A stretch of 25,809 bases of DNA. It comes from Bacteroidetes bacterium UBA6661. GTDB lineage: Bacteria > Bacteroidota > Bacteroidia > AKYH767-A > OLB10. The notes beneath the pieces were generated by a model, which worked only from the letters and a program-made list of their open reading frames with translations, made no database searches and had not been told where the DNA came from. The stretch lies in assembly GCA_002455375.1 (NCBI GenBank), contig DKKR01000028.1:2607-28415 (forward strand), written 5' to 3'. The position numbers were made by a program, and so were the translations under genes. Below, piece after piece: positions 1-7,197 of the stretch (its first letter is position 1; each line of letters begins with the position of its first letter).

Positions 1-1965
1 GACAAGTCCGTTTTCACCCTTTTCAAGTACATCTGTAATGAAGTTTACATCACGCTTGATTTCTTTTAGAGCCGATATAATATCAATATCATAGAATTCG
101 GAAAAGGCTTTATTCAATGCCTCAAAACCTTCCTTTTTCTTGGTTAAAAATTCCAACAAGTTGTCAGACCAATCAAGAATATTTTGTCGGGGTCTTCCTA
201 AAGTATGCTTCAATGAAGCAAATTCATTGAATTGCTTTCTATTCTTACCATGCGCCAAAGCGTTGCGTTCTTCCTGAAGCATTTTAATCTTGTCAGATAA
301 CTCGTAAATCCCTTGAATCTTTGCCCGTTGCTCTTCTATTGAAGGAAGTTTTATAACAATCTCCATCAAATCTTCTTTTCGAATGATTGGTATTGTTGCT
401 CCTAAGCGGTATGATTCAAGTTGCTCTTGTACATAATCAGCATGTAGTTCGTAGATCAAATAAGCTTTATCAGCAATTGCTTCATTTACCTTAAAGGAAA
501 GAATGTCCTGACTTCTAAAAATAGGCTCACCTTTGAACTCAAAAAGTGTTGGCATCAATGTACGCCAACGCATAGCAAGCAGTAGGCAGGATTCCGAGAC
601 AAGATTAATATCAGGTCGCCTCAGTTCTGTTTCTTCAACGCTGGAAACATCAAGGGTAAAATCAACTTTATCGTCTTTTAAATCACGAATTCGAATTAGC
701 TTACCTGTTTCAGGCAGGTAGCCTCTTTGGCCTCTAACTAACTCTAGAATATCGCCTAGCTTTACACCGTCAATTTGCTTTTGGAAATAGCGTGCAACAC
801 TCAGATTGTAATCGTTTTCACGAATTTGTTCATTGTAAACTATCTTAACAACATTATTATCTTCTTTATTGTTATGAATGTAACTATTTAGGCTGTAATC
901 ATTCAGTACCTTTTCTCTAGGTCCTTTGGCAATGACAAAATTCTTAGCATCAACAAATTTTACCCTACCGGGTAACTTCTTGTTTCTATCAAGAACTAAA
1001 ATGATTAATGGTATTCCTGTATTTAATAACAAACCACCGGGCAATGAAATAATGGTGTCAATTAAATCTTCTTCAACCAGATGTTTCCGCAAACGCTGCT
1101 CATACATTCCTCTGATGAAAAGGAAGCCTTGTGGTAAAAGGGCGATTAACTTGCCGTTTTGCTTTAAGGACTGAACACCCTTTTCAATCAAAAACTGTTC
1201 AATGGTTCTGATATTAGGTTCAATATCCCTGTAATGACGCCCAAGTCTCATCCCGAATGGGGGATTGGAAAGAATTAGGTCAAATTTTTCTGATTCGTCA
1301 GGCCAATTTAAAATCGAATCATCACAAACATATTTTGAATTGCCTGGTCTCTCGTATGCCATGAGTCTTAAAGCACCCAAAGCCCAAGTTTTTTGATTTA
1401 GTTCTTGTCCAAAATAGTCCTGACCTTGGTCAAGATTAACGCCAAAGGATGCTAAGCCCGCAAAAGGATTAAAAACTTTGGCATCTTTTTTCAAATCAGC
1501 CAAGCTACACATAAAACGGGTTAATTCAACGGGTTGAATAAATTCACCTGCATATCTTCCTTGAGATTGCGAAATTCGATACAATACGCTGTCAAAAACA
1601 TCAGGGAAATTTTCAGTTAGAACTTGCTTGTTAATCTCAGCAAGAACTCTGAAAAAGTTTCTAATACCATTATTACTTAATTTTTGAATTGATGGCTTGA
1701 AGCCTTGAAAGATGGGAGCATATTGATTGTCTAACTCACTATTAGAATTACGTAGTCGTTCAATTAACCTTTCTTTTAAGTCATGATTTTCATTAACTAA
1801 ATCAATTGATATAAGATCGTCTTTATATGCAGAAAGTAGAAACAATACCACATGATAATCATCCGAAGAAATGTTTTCACTCCTCAGAACATCAAACATT
1901 ATCCAAATTTTGGATTTCACTCCTTCAAGTGGCAATATCTCTTCTATCTTAAATTCCTTCATCAT
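1..1965 (-). CDS. N6-adenine DNA methylase fused to a type-I-like specificity (TRD) domain and a histidine-kinase-like tail; C-terminus beyond the window
   Basis: The reading frame is open from ATG at 1965 (a second ATG follows directly at 1962) to the left edge, giving 655 visible residues. A helical N-terminus (about 1-150, HsdM-like) precedes an adenine methylase domain: an FNPFAG-type SAM motif near residues 165-170 and the catalytic NPPF at 234-237. A single target-recognition domain (about 400-545) starts with KLGDILELVRGQR and ends with the type I S-subunit signature KLPSIEEQ at 540-546. A coiled coil follows. Residues 587-596 read HTLGRPRQNI, which fits a sensor-kinase H-box (H-x-L-x-x-P-x-x-x-I), and the next 60 residues look like DHp helices. 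It should methylate adenine at a site chosen by its own TRD. It lies 61 nt behind a WYL regulator, probably in one operon. Methylase and TRD calls are firm. The kinase-like tail is inference, and no nuclease is visible. Confidence 0.9.
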   Translation of the reverse strand, partial: MMKEFKIEEILPLEGVKSKIWIMFDVLRSENISSDDYHVVLFLLSAYKDDLISIDLVNENHDLKERLIERLRNSNSELDNQYAPIFQGFKPSIQKLSNNGIRNFFRVLAEINKQVLTENFPDVFDSVLYRISQSQGRYAGEFIQPVELTRFMCSLADLKKDAKVFNPFAGLASFGVNLDQGQDYFGQELNQKTWALGALRLMAYERPGNSKYVCDDSILNWPDESEKFDLILSNPPFGMRLGRHYRDIEPNIRTIEQFLIEKGVQSLKQNGKLIALLPQGFLFIRGMYEQRLRKHLVEEDLIDTIISLPGGLLLNTGIPLIILVLDRNKKLPGRVKFVDAKNFVIAKGPREKVLNDYSLNSYIHNNKEDNNVVKIVYNEQIRENDYNLSVARYFQKQIDGVKLGDILELVRGQRGYLPETGKLIRIRDLKDDKVDFTLDVSSVEETELRRPDINLVSESCLLLAMRWRTLMPTLFEFKGEPIFRSQDILSFKVNEAIADKAYLIYELHADYVQEQLESYRLGATIPIIRKEDLMEIVIKLPSIEEQRAKIQGIYELSDKIKMLQEERNALAHGKNRKQFNEFASLKHTLGRPRQNILDWSDNLLEFLTKKKEGFEALNKAFSEFYDIDIISALKEIKRDVNFITDVLEKGENGLV

Positions 1966-2026
1966 ACACTATTTTCTGATTGACGAAGCAAAGGTGAGAC
2001 TTATCTGTGCAGTATAAGCGCATAGT

Positions 2027-3037
2027 TTAAATATATTTTTTATAAACAGTTTCAGAAAGCCTTTTAAATCTCTCTCTAAGGTTTTCCGGTTCAATCACTT
2101 CTATTGCATCCATGTAGGAAAATAAGAGTGAAATTAACTCGTGATTTATCTGGACAACCAGTTCAATCAGGACTTCTGTTTCAGTTCTGCTTTTTATTTT
2201 TTGTGAGCCGTGCAGTGGTTTACTCTCAATATATGGCCAAATTTCTTTACTAAGCTTGATAAGTAACTTTTCTATTGGAGCATCTCTCTTAACAGTTACG
2301 CCAACAACATCATCAAAATATTCATCGAAGTTTACTTTTTCATTTTTTTGAAACTTTGTTTTTGATTCTTCAAATTCGATTATTCTATCAAGAGCAAAAT
2401 TGGTAATTGACTTATAATCTTCATTTAGCCCGAAAAGAAACCAACGATTGTTATATTGTTTCAAATACCATGGGTGCAAAATTATTTGTGTTGGAGTTTC
2501 TTGCCTATAACCTTGATATGATATTTTTAATGCCTTTTCGTATTGTATAGCATTGAAAATTCCAGTGAAATGACTTAACCCTTTCAGAAACGGGTTTTGT
2601 TCAAATCCGACTGATGACTGATTGTTGCCTTCTAATTTAAATGTATCTTCAAGTCTGATTTGCATTTCTTCAATCCATTCAAATTGTGGCAATCCCTTAA
2701 ATCGTGTTAAAATTGTCAAGGTCTCTTTTAGTTGTTCCGCCTCAGTTTGATTAATCCCTTGGCTTTTGATGGAGAAAGATTTGTCTGAATATCTATAGTA
2801 AACTCTTTTTCCCTCTTTAAATCGTTGAAGTGGAATTGACCAACCTTGTTCACTCTCCATAAAGGTTATGTCGTCAAAAACCTGTCTTCTTTTTACTCCA
2901 TCCTCAACTCCCGCAAATTCATAGATGGCTTCGTTACAGGCAATAATTAAGTCTTCTATAAAAAATTTCCTCCCATAGTTACTAAAACACCTGTCGAGCG
3001 CATGGTATCGAATGGTAGCATGTTTATTTGTCGCCAT
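2027..3037 (-). CDS. WYL-domain transcriptional regulator
   Basis: This is a 336-residue protein counted from ATG at 3037. The frame continues to an upstream ATG at 3070, but MATNKHATIRYHALDRCF is the usual start of this family and the extension overlaps another small ORF. A winged-helix-like N-terminal region covers about residues 1-75. A WYL domain contains the signature PWYLKQYNNRWFLFG (189-203) and the downstream FALDRI (214-219). A WCX-type C-terminus spans about 245-336. WYL proteins bind DNA through the N-terminus and are thought to sense a nucleic-acid or nucleotide ligand through the WYL fold. Family members such as BrxR and CapW are first genes and repressors of phage-defence operons. 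This gene likewise sits just upstream of a DNA methylase on the same strand, so the same role is inferred here. It does not look like the short stand-alone WYL proteins. Confidence 0.93.
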   Translation of the reverse strand: MATNKHATIRYHALDRCFSNYGRKFFIEDLIIACNEAIYEFAGVEDGVKRRQVFDDITFMESEQGWSIPLQRFKEGKRVYYRYSDKSFSIKSQGINQTEAEQLKETLTILTRFKGLPQFEWIEEMQIRLEDTFKLEGNNQSSVGFEQNPFLKGLSHFTGIFNAIQYEKALKISYQGYRQETPTQIILHPWYLKQYNNRWFLFGLNEDYKSITNFALDRIIEFEESKTKFQKNEKVNFDEYFDDVVGVTVKRDAPIEKLLIKLSKEIWPYIESKPLHGSQKIKSRTETEVLIELVVQINHELISLLFSYMDAIEVIEPENLRERFKRLSETVYKKYI

Positions 3038-3038
3038 A

Positions 3039-3209
3039 CTAAAAGATTGAAGTTGAAAGTGGGTTGGCAAAAAACGGCTCTTTTGGTTTTGCTGAAGGGT
3101 CGGCTTTTTCTTTATTTTCTACCACTTGTCCAAATAGCAAAACACGGTCAGTTTGAAGGTCTGTTCGCTTAGTCAATATGGTTTGTATATCGTTTCCATT
3201 ATCAGTCAT
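3039..3209 (-). CDS. Small ORF of 56 codons directly upstream of the WYL regulator; function unknown
   Basis: The ORF begins at ATG 3209, with an in-frame TAA upstream, and its TAG ends one base before the WYL gene's ATG. The product is about 56 residues, hydrophilic, with no signal peptide or membrane segment. Its C-terminal half is rich in Lys, Pro and Ala and includes ADPSAKPKEPFFANP. The one-base spacing suggests translational coupling, either as a leader peptide or as a real small gene. It could also be the degraded end of another gene, because the area holds a decayed transposase. I do not recognise a family. Confidence 0.35.
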   Translation of the reverse strand: MTDNGNDIQTILTKRTDLQTDRVLLFGQVVENKEKADPSAKPKEPFFANPLSTSIF

Positions 3210-3222
3210 TATCTTGCTGTGT

Positions 3223-3258
3223 CGTCTGTCTTTTTAGCATTGGTGTTAACGTCTGTCT
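3223..3258. repeat. 9-bp direct repeat, possible operator of the WYL operon
   Basis: CGTCTGTCT occurs at 3223-3231 and again at 3250-3258 (start-to-start distance 27 bp). The repeats lie between a candidate -7 element (3285-3292) and the small ORF, where a repressor site would be expected. The repeat is visible; the operator role is inference. Confidence 0.35.
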
Positions 3259-3284
3259 ATGAAAAAAATATTTAAAAGCATTTA

Positions 3285-3292
3285 CAAATATA
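3285..3292 (-). promoter_or_regulatory. Candidate -7 promoter element for the small ORF/WYL/methylase operon
   Basis: Read on the minus strand this is TATATTTG, a full match to the Bacteroidota -7 consensus TAnnTTTG. No clear TTTG lies 19-21 bp upstream. Transcription would start near 3278, about 70 nt before the small ORF. Confidence 0.35.
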
Positions 3293-3334
3293 ATTTAATT
3301 ACGTTAGTCTTAGGAATAAAAACAGCAACTAAAA

Positions 3335-3475
3335 ATGCCTATAAGAAAAGGAAACAACTGCGAACAAATTGCTTTTTTAAACTAAAAGAGTCAGATATTC
3401 AAAGATAAAGAAATCCGTTTTATAGATGCTTTTGTTGATGGGTTAGATTTAAAGTAGTGCGGTATTCAATCGCTG
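3335..3475 (+). pseudogene. Decayed N-terminal fragment of an IS1182-like transposase
   Basis: From ATG 3335 the frame reads MPIRKGNNCEQIAFLN, a stop, then KDKEIRFIDAFVDGLDLK, a stop, then CGIQS. This resembles the start of IS1182-family transposases, which typically have a pattern such as ..KNR.Q...F..... followed by D-N-x-V-R-x-I-D-x-F-V-x-x-L-x-L...G. Internal stops and the absence of any downstream catalytic region show it is dead. I see no terminal inverted repeats. The family call rests on my memory of the N-terminal pattern. Confidence 0.5.
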
Positions 3476-3485
3476 ATATAAAACG

Positions 3486-3521
3486 AAAAAAAAGCTGCCT
3501 TCAGATATGACGACAGCTTTT
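3486..3521 (-). terminator. Rho-independent terminator of the prolyl oligopeptidase gene
   Basis: On the minus strand AAAAGCTGTC pairs with GGCAGCTTTT (10 bp, one G-U pair) around a 12-nt loop and runs on into a T tract. It lies about 20 bp after the stop codon. Confidence 0.8.
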
Positions 3522-3540
3522 AAATTCACAAATTTTAATG

Positions 3541-5676
3541 CTATTTATATATTGGGTTTATTCCCATGTTGTAGAACATGAATGACCAGATGTCAGCCTG
3601 CTCTTCAATAATTTTTGAAGTGGGTTTGCCTGCACCATGTCCTGCTTTTACATCAATGCGTATTACTTGTGGTCTGTTGCCTTTGTAACGCTCTTGCAGG
3701 GTGGCAATAAATTTAAATGAGTGTGCAGGCACAACTCTGTCGTCATGGTCGGCAGTTGTTACCATAGTTGCCGGATATTCCACACCTTCTTTGATGTTGT
3801 GTAATGGTGAGTAGGCATACAGGTTTTTGAAATTTTCTAAACTGTCGCTGCTGCCGTATTCAACAGCCCATCCCCAGCCAACAGTAAATTTATGATAGCG
3901 CAACATGTCCATTACACCAACAGCAGGAAATGCTACACGATATAAGTCGGGGCGTTGCAGCATGCATGCACCCACCAATAGGCCTCCGTTTGAACCTCCC
4001 TGTATGGCTAATTTAGATGATGAGGTGTATTTTTCTTTGATCAGGTATTCTGCTGCTGCAATAAAATCGTCAAATACATTTTGCTTTTTGAGAAGTTTGC
4101 CTTCATTGTGCCATTTTTCTCCATACTCTCCACCACCACGGATGTTTGCCATTACGAAGATGCCGCCATTTTCAAGAAGTATTAATCTTGATGTGCTGAA
4201 AGATGGGGTAAGACTGATGTTGAATCCTCCATAACCATAGAGTAGGGTAGGATTGTTGCCATCGAGTTTGATTCCTTTTTTATAAACTAAAAACATGGGA
4301 ACTTTTGTTCCGTCCTTGCTGTTGTAAAATACTTGTTTTGTTTCGTACTCTTCAGGATTGAATTTAACATCGGATTTTTGCCAGATGTCTGACTTGCCTG
4401 ATGCAATATCGTACTTATATATTGTAGGAGGATAGGTGAATGATGTAAAGGTGTAAAAAATTAATGCATCTTCTTTGTCGCCACTAAATCCGAAAGCTGT
4501 ACCTAATGCAGGTAATGCAATTTCATGTTCGAGATTACCCTCAAGGCTATATTGATAAACATGTGTTGTTACATCTTTAAGGTAGGAAACAAAAAGTTTA
4601 CCACCTCCGGTAGCTGCACTTTCAAGTAGCTCGGGTTTTTCCGGAATCACATCTTTCCAGTTTTCCTTTTTAGGATTTTTTGGATCAACTAAAATTACTC
4701 TTTGATTAGGAGCACCTGCATCTGTTTGTACAAGTAACTTGTCGCCAATATTGTTTATTACGCTGTAGTTGTCTTGAAATCCGGCAAACAAAAGACCAAA
4801 ATCCTTTTGATTGCTTTGCAAATCTTTGTAATACATTTCTGTTCCGTCAGTACCTTCAGAAACGTAAATGATAAGAAAGCGCTCGTCTTCTGTTACAGAG
4901 GCACCATAGTAGCGCAAGGGTTTGTCTTTGTTTTCATACACCAAAACATCTTTATCCTGAGTGTCGCCAAGGCGGTGGTAATAGATTTTATGGTATTCGT
5001 TTTTTTGTGAAAATTCTTTACCTTTTGGAGGGGCATCATAACGTGCATAGTAGAAGCCATTGTTTTTCCATGATGCACCACTGAATTTTACCCATTCCAA
5101 TTTGTCGCTCATTAGTTTTTTTGTGGCAACTTCCATTACATAAATAGTTTGCCAGTCGCTGCCTGATTGATTAATAGCATAGGCAACATATTTCTTGTCT
5201 TTAGAAAACCCTAACAGTGAAACTGCTGCAGTACCATCGCTGCTCATGGTGTTGGGGTCGAGGAATACTTCCGGTTTTCCATCAAGACCTTTCTGATAAT
5301 AAATGACACTTTGATTTTGCAGACCATCATTTTTGCTGAAAAAATAATATTCACCGGCACGAAAAGGATTGGAATATTTTGGGTAATTAAAAATATCGGT
5401 AAGTCTTTCTTTTATTTTATTTCTGAATGGAATTTTTTCAAGATAGCCAAAGGTTACCTTATTCTCTTCTGTAACCCATTTTTTTACATCTTCGGCAGTG
5501 TCGTTTTCTAACCAACGATACGGGTCAGAAACTTTTACACCAAAATAATCATCAACCTGATCTGATTTTGCAGTTATGGGATAGGTTAATTTTTCTGATG
5601 TGGCCGGTTCAGATGCCGGTTTGCATGAAATCATAATTGAAGTGATTGTTAATACACTCAGTAATGGTTTAATCAT
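3541..5676 (-). CDS. Prolyl oligopeptidase family serine peptidase (S9A), lipoprotein
   Basis: The 711-residue product is full length for prolyl endopeptidases, which cut peptides of up to about 30 residues after proline. A lipoprotein signal ends in ..SIMISC with the lipidated Cys at 18, so it is probably anchored in the envelope facing the periplasm. Residues about 30-110 and 450-711 form the alpha/beta hydrolase and the middle is the seven-bladed propeller (for example DPYRWLEND at 51-59). The catalytic triad is Ser562 in GGSNGG, Asp in DHDDRV (643-648) and His680 in KAGHGAGKP. It is a single gene that diverges from the DUF4286 gene, with its own terminator and a candidate -7 box. Another S9 peptidase and a POT peptide transporter in the window suggest peptide scavenging. 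Very sure of the family. Confidence 0.96.
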   Translation of the reverse strand: MIKPLLSVLTITSIMISCKPASEPATSEKLTYPITAKSDQVDDYFGVKVSDPYRWLENDTAEDVKKWVTEENKVTFGYLEKIPFRNKIKERLTDIFNYPKYSNPFRAGEYYFFSKNDGLQNQSVIYYQKGLDGKPEVFLDPNTMSSDGTAAVSLLGFSKDKKYVAYAINQSGSDWQTIYVMEVATKKLMSDKLEWVKFSGASWKNNGFYYARYDAPPKGKEFSQKNEYHKIYYHRLGDTQDKDVLVYENKDKPLRYYGASVTEDERFLIIYVSEGTDGTEMYYKDLQSNQKDFGLLFAGFQDNYSVINNIGDKLLVQTDAGAPNQRVILVDPKNPKKENWKDVIPEKPELLESAATGGGKLFVSYLKDVTTHVYQYSLEGNLEHEIALPALGTAFGFSGDKEDALIFYTFTSFTYPPTIYKYDIASGKSDIWQKSDVKFNPEEYETKQVFYNSKDGTKVPMFLVYKKGIKLDGNNPTLLYGYGGFNISLTPSFSTSRLILLENGGIFVMANIRGGGEYGEKWHNEGKLLKKQNVFDDFIAAAEYLIKEKYTSSSKLAIQGGSNGGLLVGACMLQRPDLYRVAFPAVGVMDMLRYHKFTVGWGWAVEYGSSDSLENFKNLYAYSPLHNIKEGVEYPATMVTTADHDDRVVPAHSFKFIATLQERYKGNRPQVIRIDVKAGHGAGKPTSKIIEEQADIWSFMFYNMGINPIYK

Positions 5677-5703
5677 TTTAATTTAATATTGTGTTTGAAT
5701 GTG

Positions 5704-5711
5704 CAAAATTA
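5704..5711 (-). promoter_or_regulatory. Candidate -7 element for the prolyl oligopeptidase gene
   Basis: Minus-strand TAATTTTG matches TAnnTTTG and would start transcription about 20 nt upstream of the ATG at 5676. No convincing -33 TTTG was found at the normal spacing. Confidence 0.4.
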
Positions 5712-5764
5712 AAGCTATACATTCTTTTTAGTCTAAGATAAAACTTAATTATTGGTTAAAGTAT

Positions 5765-6070
5765 ATGTTTGTTTATAATGTAACTGTAAATATTGATAAT
5801 GATGTTGCGGCAGAATGGCTGCAGTGGATGCAGGAAATTCATATTCCTGATGTGTTAAATACCGGATGTTTTATTGAAAATCGTATTTTCAGAGTGATGG
5901 CTGATGAAGATAGCGGTGGAAAAACTTATTCTGTTCAATATTATTTCAGGACGATGGAAGACATGGAACGCTATCAGAATAATTATGCAGCAGAACTTCA
6001 GCAGGAACATACTGCACGATATAAAGAAAAGTTTGTGGCTTTTCGCACGCTGCTTGAAGTGGTGTGTTGA
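5765..6070 (+). CDS. DUF4286 family protein
   Basis: The 101-residue protein has the layout of the DUF4286 family: a starting beta strand MFVYNVTVNID, the W..WM...HIP.V.. helix (19-29) and the SVQYYF...EDMERY segment. The fold suggests a small ferredoxin-like or dimeric alpha/beta-barrel domain. It has no signal peptide, so it is probably cytoplasmic. Its function is unknown in the family. It is divergently transcribed from the prolyl oligopeptidase gene with 88 bp between them, and its downstream neighbour points towards it. The family assignment is from memory but the length and motifs agree well. Confidence 0.85.
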   Translation: MFVYNVTVNIDNDVAAEWLQWMQEIHIPDVLNTGCFIENRIFRVMADEDSGGKTYSVQYYFRTMEDMERYQNNYAAELQQEHTARYKEKFVAFRTLLEVVC

Positions 6071-6160
6071 AGTAAGTTGTGAAAGGTTAATGTTGCAGGT
6101 GTAATATTTTGACAACTTTCAGTTGAAGTATTGAGTATGAGCTTTTTACTTTGCTCTAAA

Positions 6161-6196
6161 AACAAAAACTGCCATGAAAATTATACATGGCAGTTT
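6161..6196 (-). terminator. Strong terminator of the 41-residue lipoprotein gene, probably bidirectional
   Basis: AAACTGCCATG and CATGGCAGTTT form a perfect 11-bp stem with a 9-nt loop. On the minus strand it is followed by TTGTTTTT. It sits between two convergent genes and could also stop the DUF4286 transcript, although the T tract on that side is weak. Confidence 0.8.
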
Positions 6197-6216
6197 AATT
6201 TCTTTGAATCAAAATA

Positions 6217-6342
6217 TTATGAATGGCTGTGCTCAGTATGAACTGATTTGCTTCCGTATGCGGGGCATTTTTCACGGCTTTTGCATGAATTCAATGAAAC
6301 AATTAGAGATAAAAAGGCTAATGCAACAAGCAATTTTTTCAT
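6217..6342 (-). CDS. Very small lipoprotein (41 residues)
   Basis: ATG 6342 to TAA 6217-6219 encodes MKKLLVALAFLSLIVSLNSC followed by 21 residues. The signal sequence ends in a lipobox with Cys20. The mature part is only KSREKCPAYGSKSVHTEHSHS, with a second Cys and a His-rich end that could bind metal. The perfect hairpin terminator 20 bp downstream supports a real gene. Tiny lipoproteins with a CPAYG-like motif are, as I recall, common in this phylum without known function. Nothing in the neighbourhood suggests its role. Confidence 0.75.
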   Translation of the reverse strand: MKKLLVALAFLSLIVSLNSCKSREKCPAYGSKSVHTEHSHS

Positions 6343-6519
6343 TGTAATGAGATTTATAGTCGGCAAAGAAAGAAAAATCAAGCCAAAGTCAGTATATGAT
6401 TCACCAATGATGTGAAAATACTTATTAACAATCGGCTACCATAAAACGCAAGTACTTAAAATTTATTTCAAGAGTAAATGTATGGTTCTGTGTAGTTATT
6501 TTAGCAGACAATTAACAGT

Positions 6520-7197
6520 ATGGAGTCAAGTCAGATAAAAATTGAAGAAAGCTGGAGAAAGATGCTTCAGGAGCAGTTTAACATGCCTTATTTTGAAGAA
6601 TTGAAGAAATTCGTCAAACAGGAAGCTGCTCTTTATAAAGTTTTTCCTCCCGGACCTCAAATTTTCAGTGCCTTTGATTATACCCCCTTTGAAAAAGCAA
6701 GAGTGGTAATAATTGGTCAGGATCCGTATCATGGAGCAGGTCAGGCAAATGGGCTTTGCTTTTCTGTCTCAGAAGGAATAAAGCCGCCACCCTCATTGGT
6801 AAATATTTTTAAAGAATTGAAAAGTGATTTGAATATTCCTATTCCTGTTCACGGCAACCTTGAGAAGTGGGCGCGACAGGGAGTGTTTTTGTTGAATGCC
6901 ACATTAACAGTTCGGCAGAGTATGGCAGGTTCGCATCAGGGAAAAGGTTGGGAGCAGTTTACAGATGCTGTGATTAGAACTTTGTCTGAACATAAGTCAG
7001 GATTGGTTTTTTTACTTTGGGGGCGTTTTGCACAAGCAAAGGAAATTTTGATTGATAATAAGAAACATCATATTCTAAAATCTGCGCATCCTTCTCCTTT
7101 TTCTGCCACAAAATTTTTTGGCTGTAAGCATTTTTCAGCAACAAACAGAATTTTAAAGTCAGAAGGATTGCAACCCATTGATTGGAATATTAATTAA
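6520..7197 (+). CDS. ung: Uracil-DNA glycosylase (family 1)
   Basis: This enzyme removes uracil from DNA, the first step of base excision repair in the cytoplasm. The 225-residue length is normal for family 1. The water-activating loop GQDPYHG is at 66-72 (catalytic Asp68). The uracil-binding FLLNATLTV has Asn126, and the DNA-intercalation loop is AHPSPFSA (189-196, His190). Its TAA stop shares its last A with the ATG of the next gene (TAATG), so the outer-membrane protein gene is probably translated by termination-reinitiation. All key residues are present, so it should be active. Confidence 0.98.
   Translation: MESSQIKIEESWRKMLQEQFNMPYFEELKKFVKQEAALYKVFPPGPQIFSAFDYTPFEKARVVIIGQDPYHGAGQANGLCFSVSEGIKPPPSLVNIFKELKSDLNIPIPVHGNLEKWARQGVFLLNATLTVRQSMAGSHQGKGWEQFTDAVIRTLSEHKSGLVFLLWGRFAQAKEILIDNKKHHILKSAHPSPFSATKFFGCKHFSATNRILKSEGLQPIDWNIN

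Noticed and set aside
533..1174. Short plus-strand ORFs opposite the methylase
   Set aside because: They lie antisense to a clear methylase frame, have no start context or recognisable domains, and their composition follows the opposite frame.
3038..3070. Longer N-terminus of the WYL protein
   Set aside because: The extra 11 residues overlap the small upstream ORF, and family members start at MATNKHA-like sequences.
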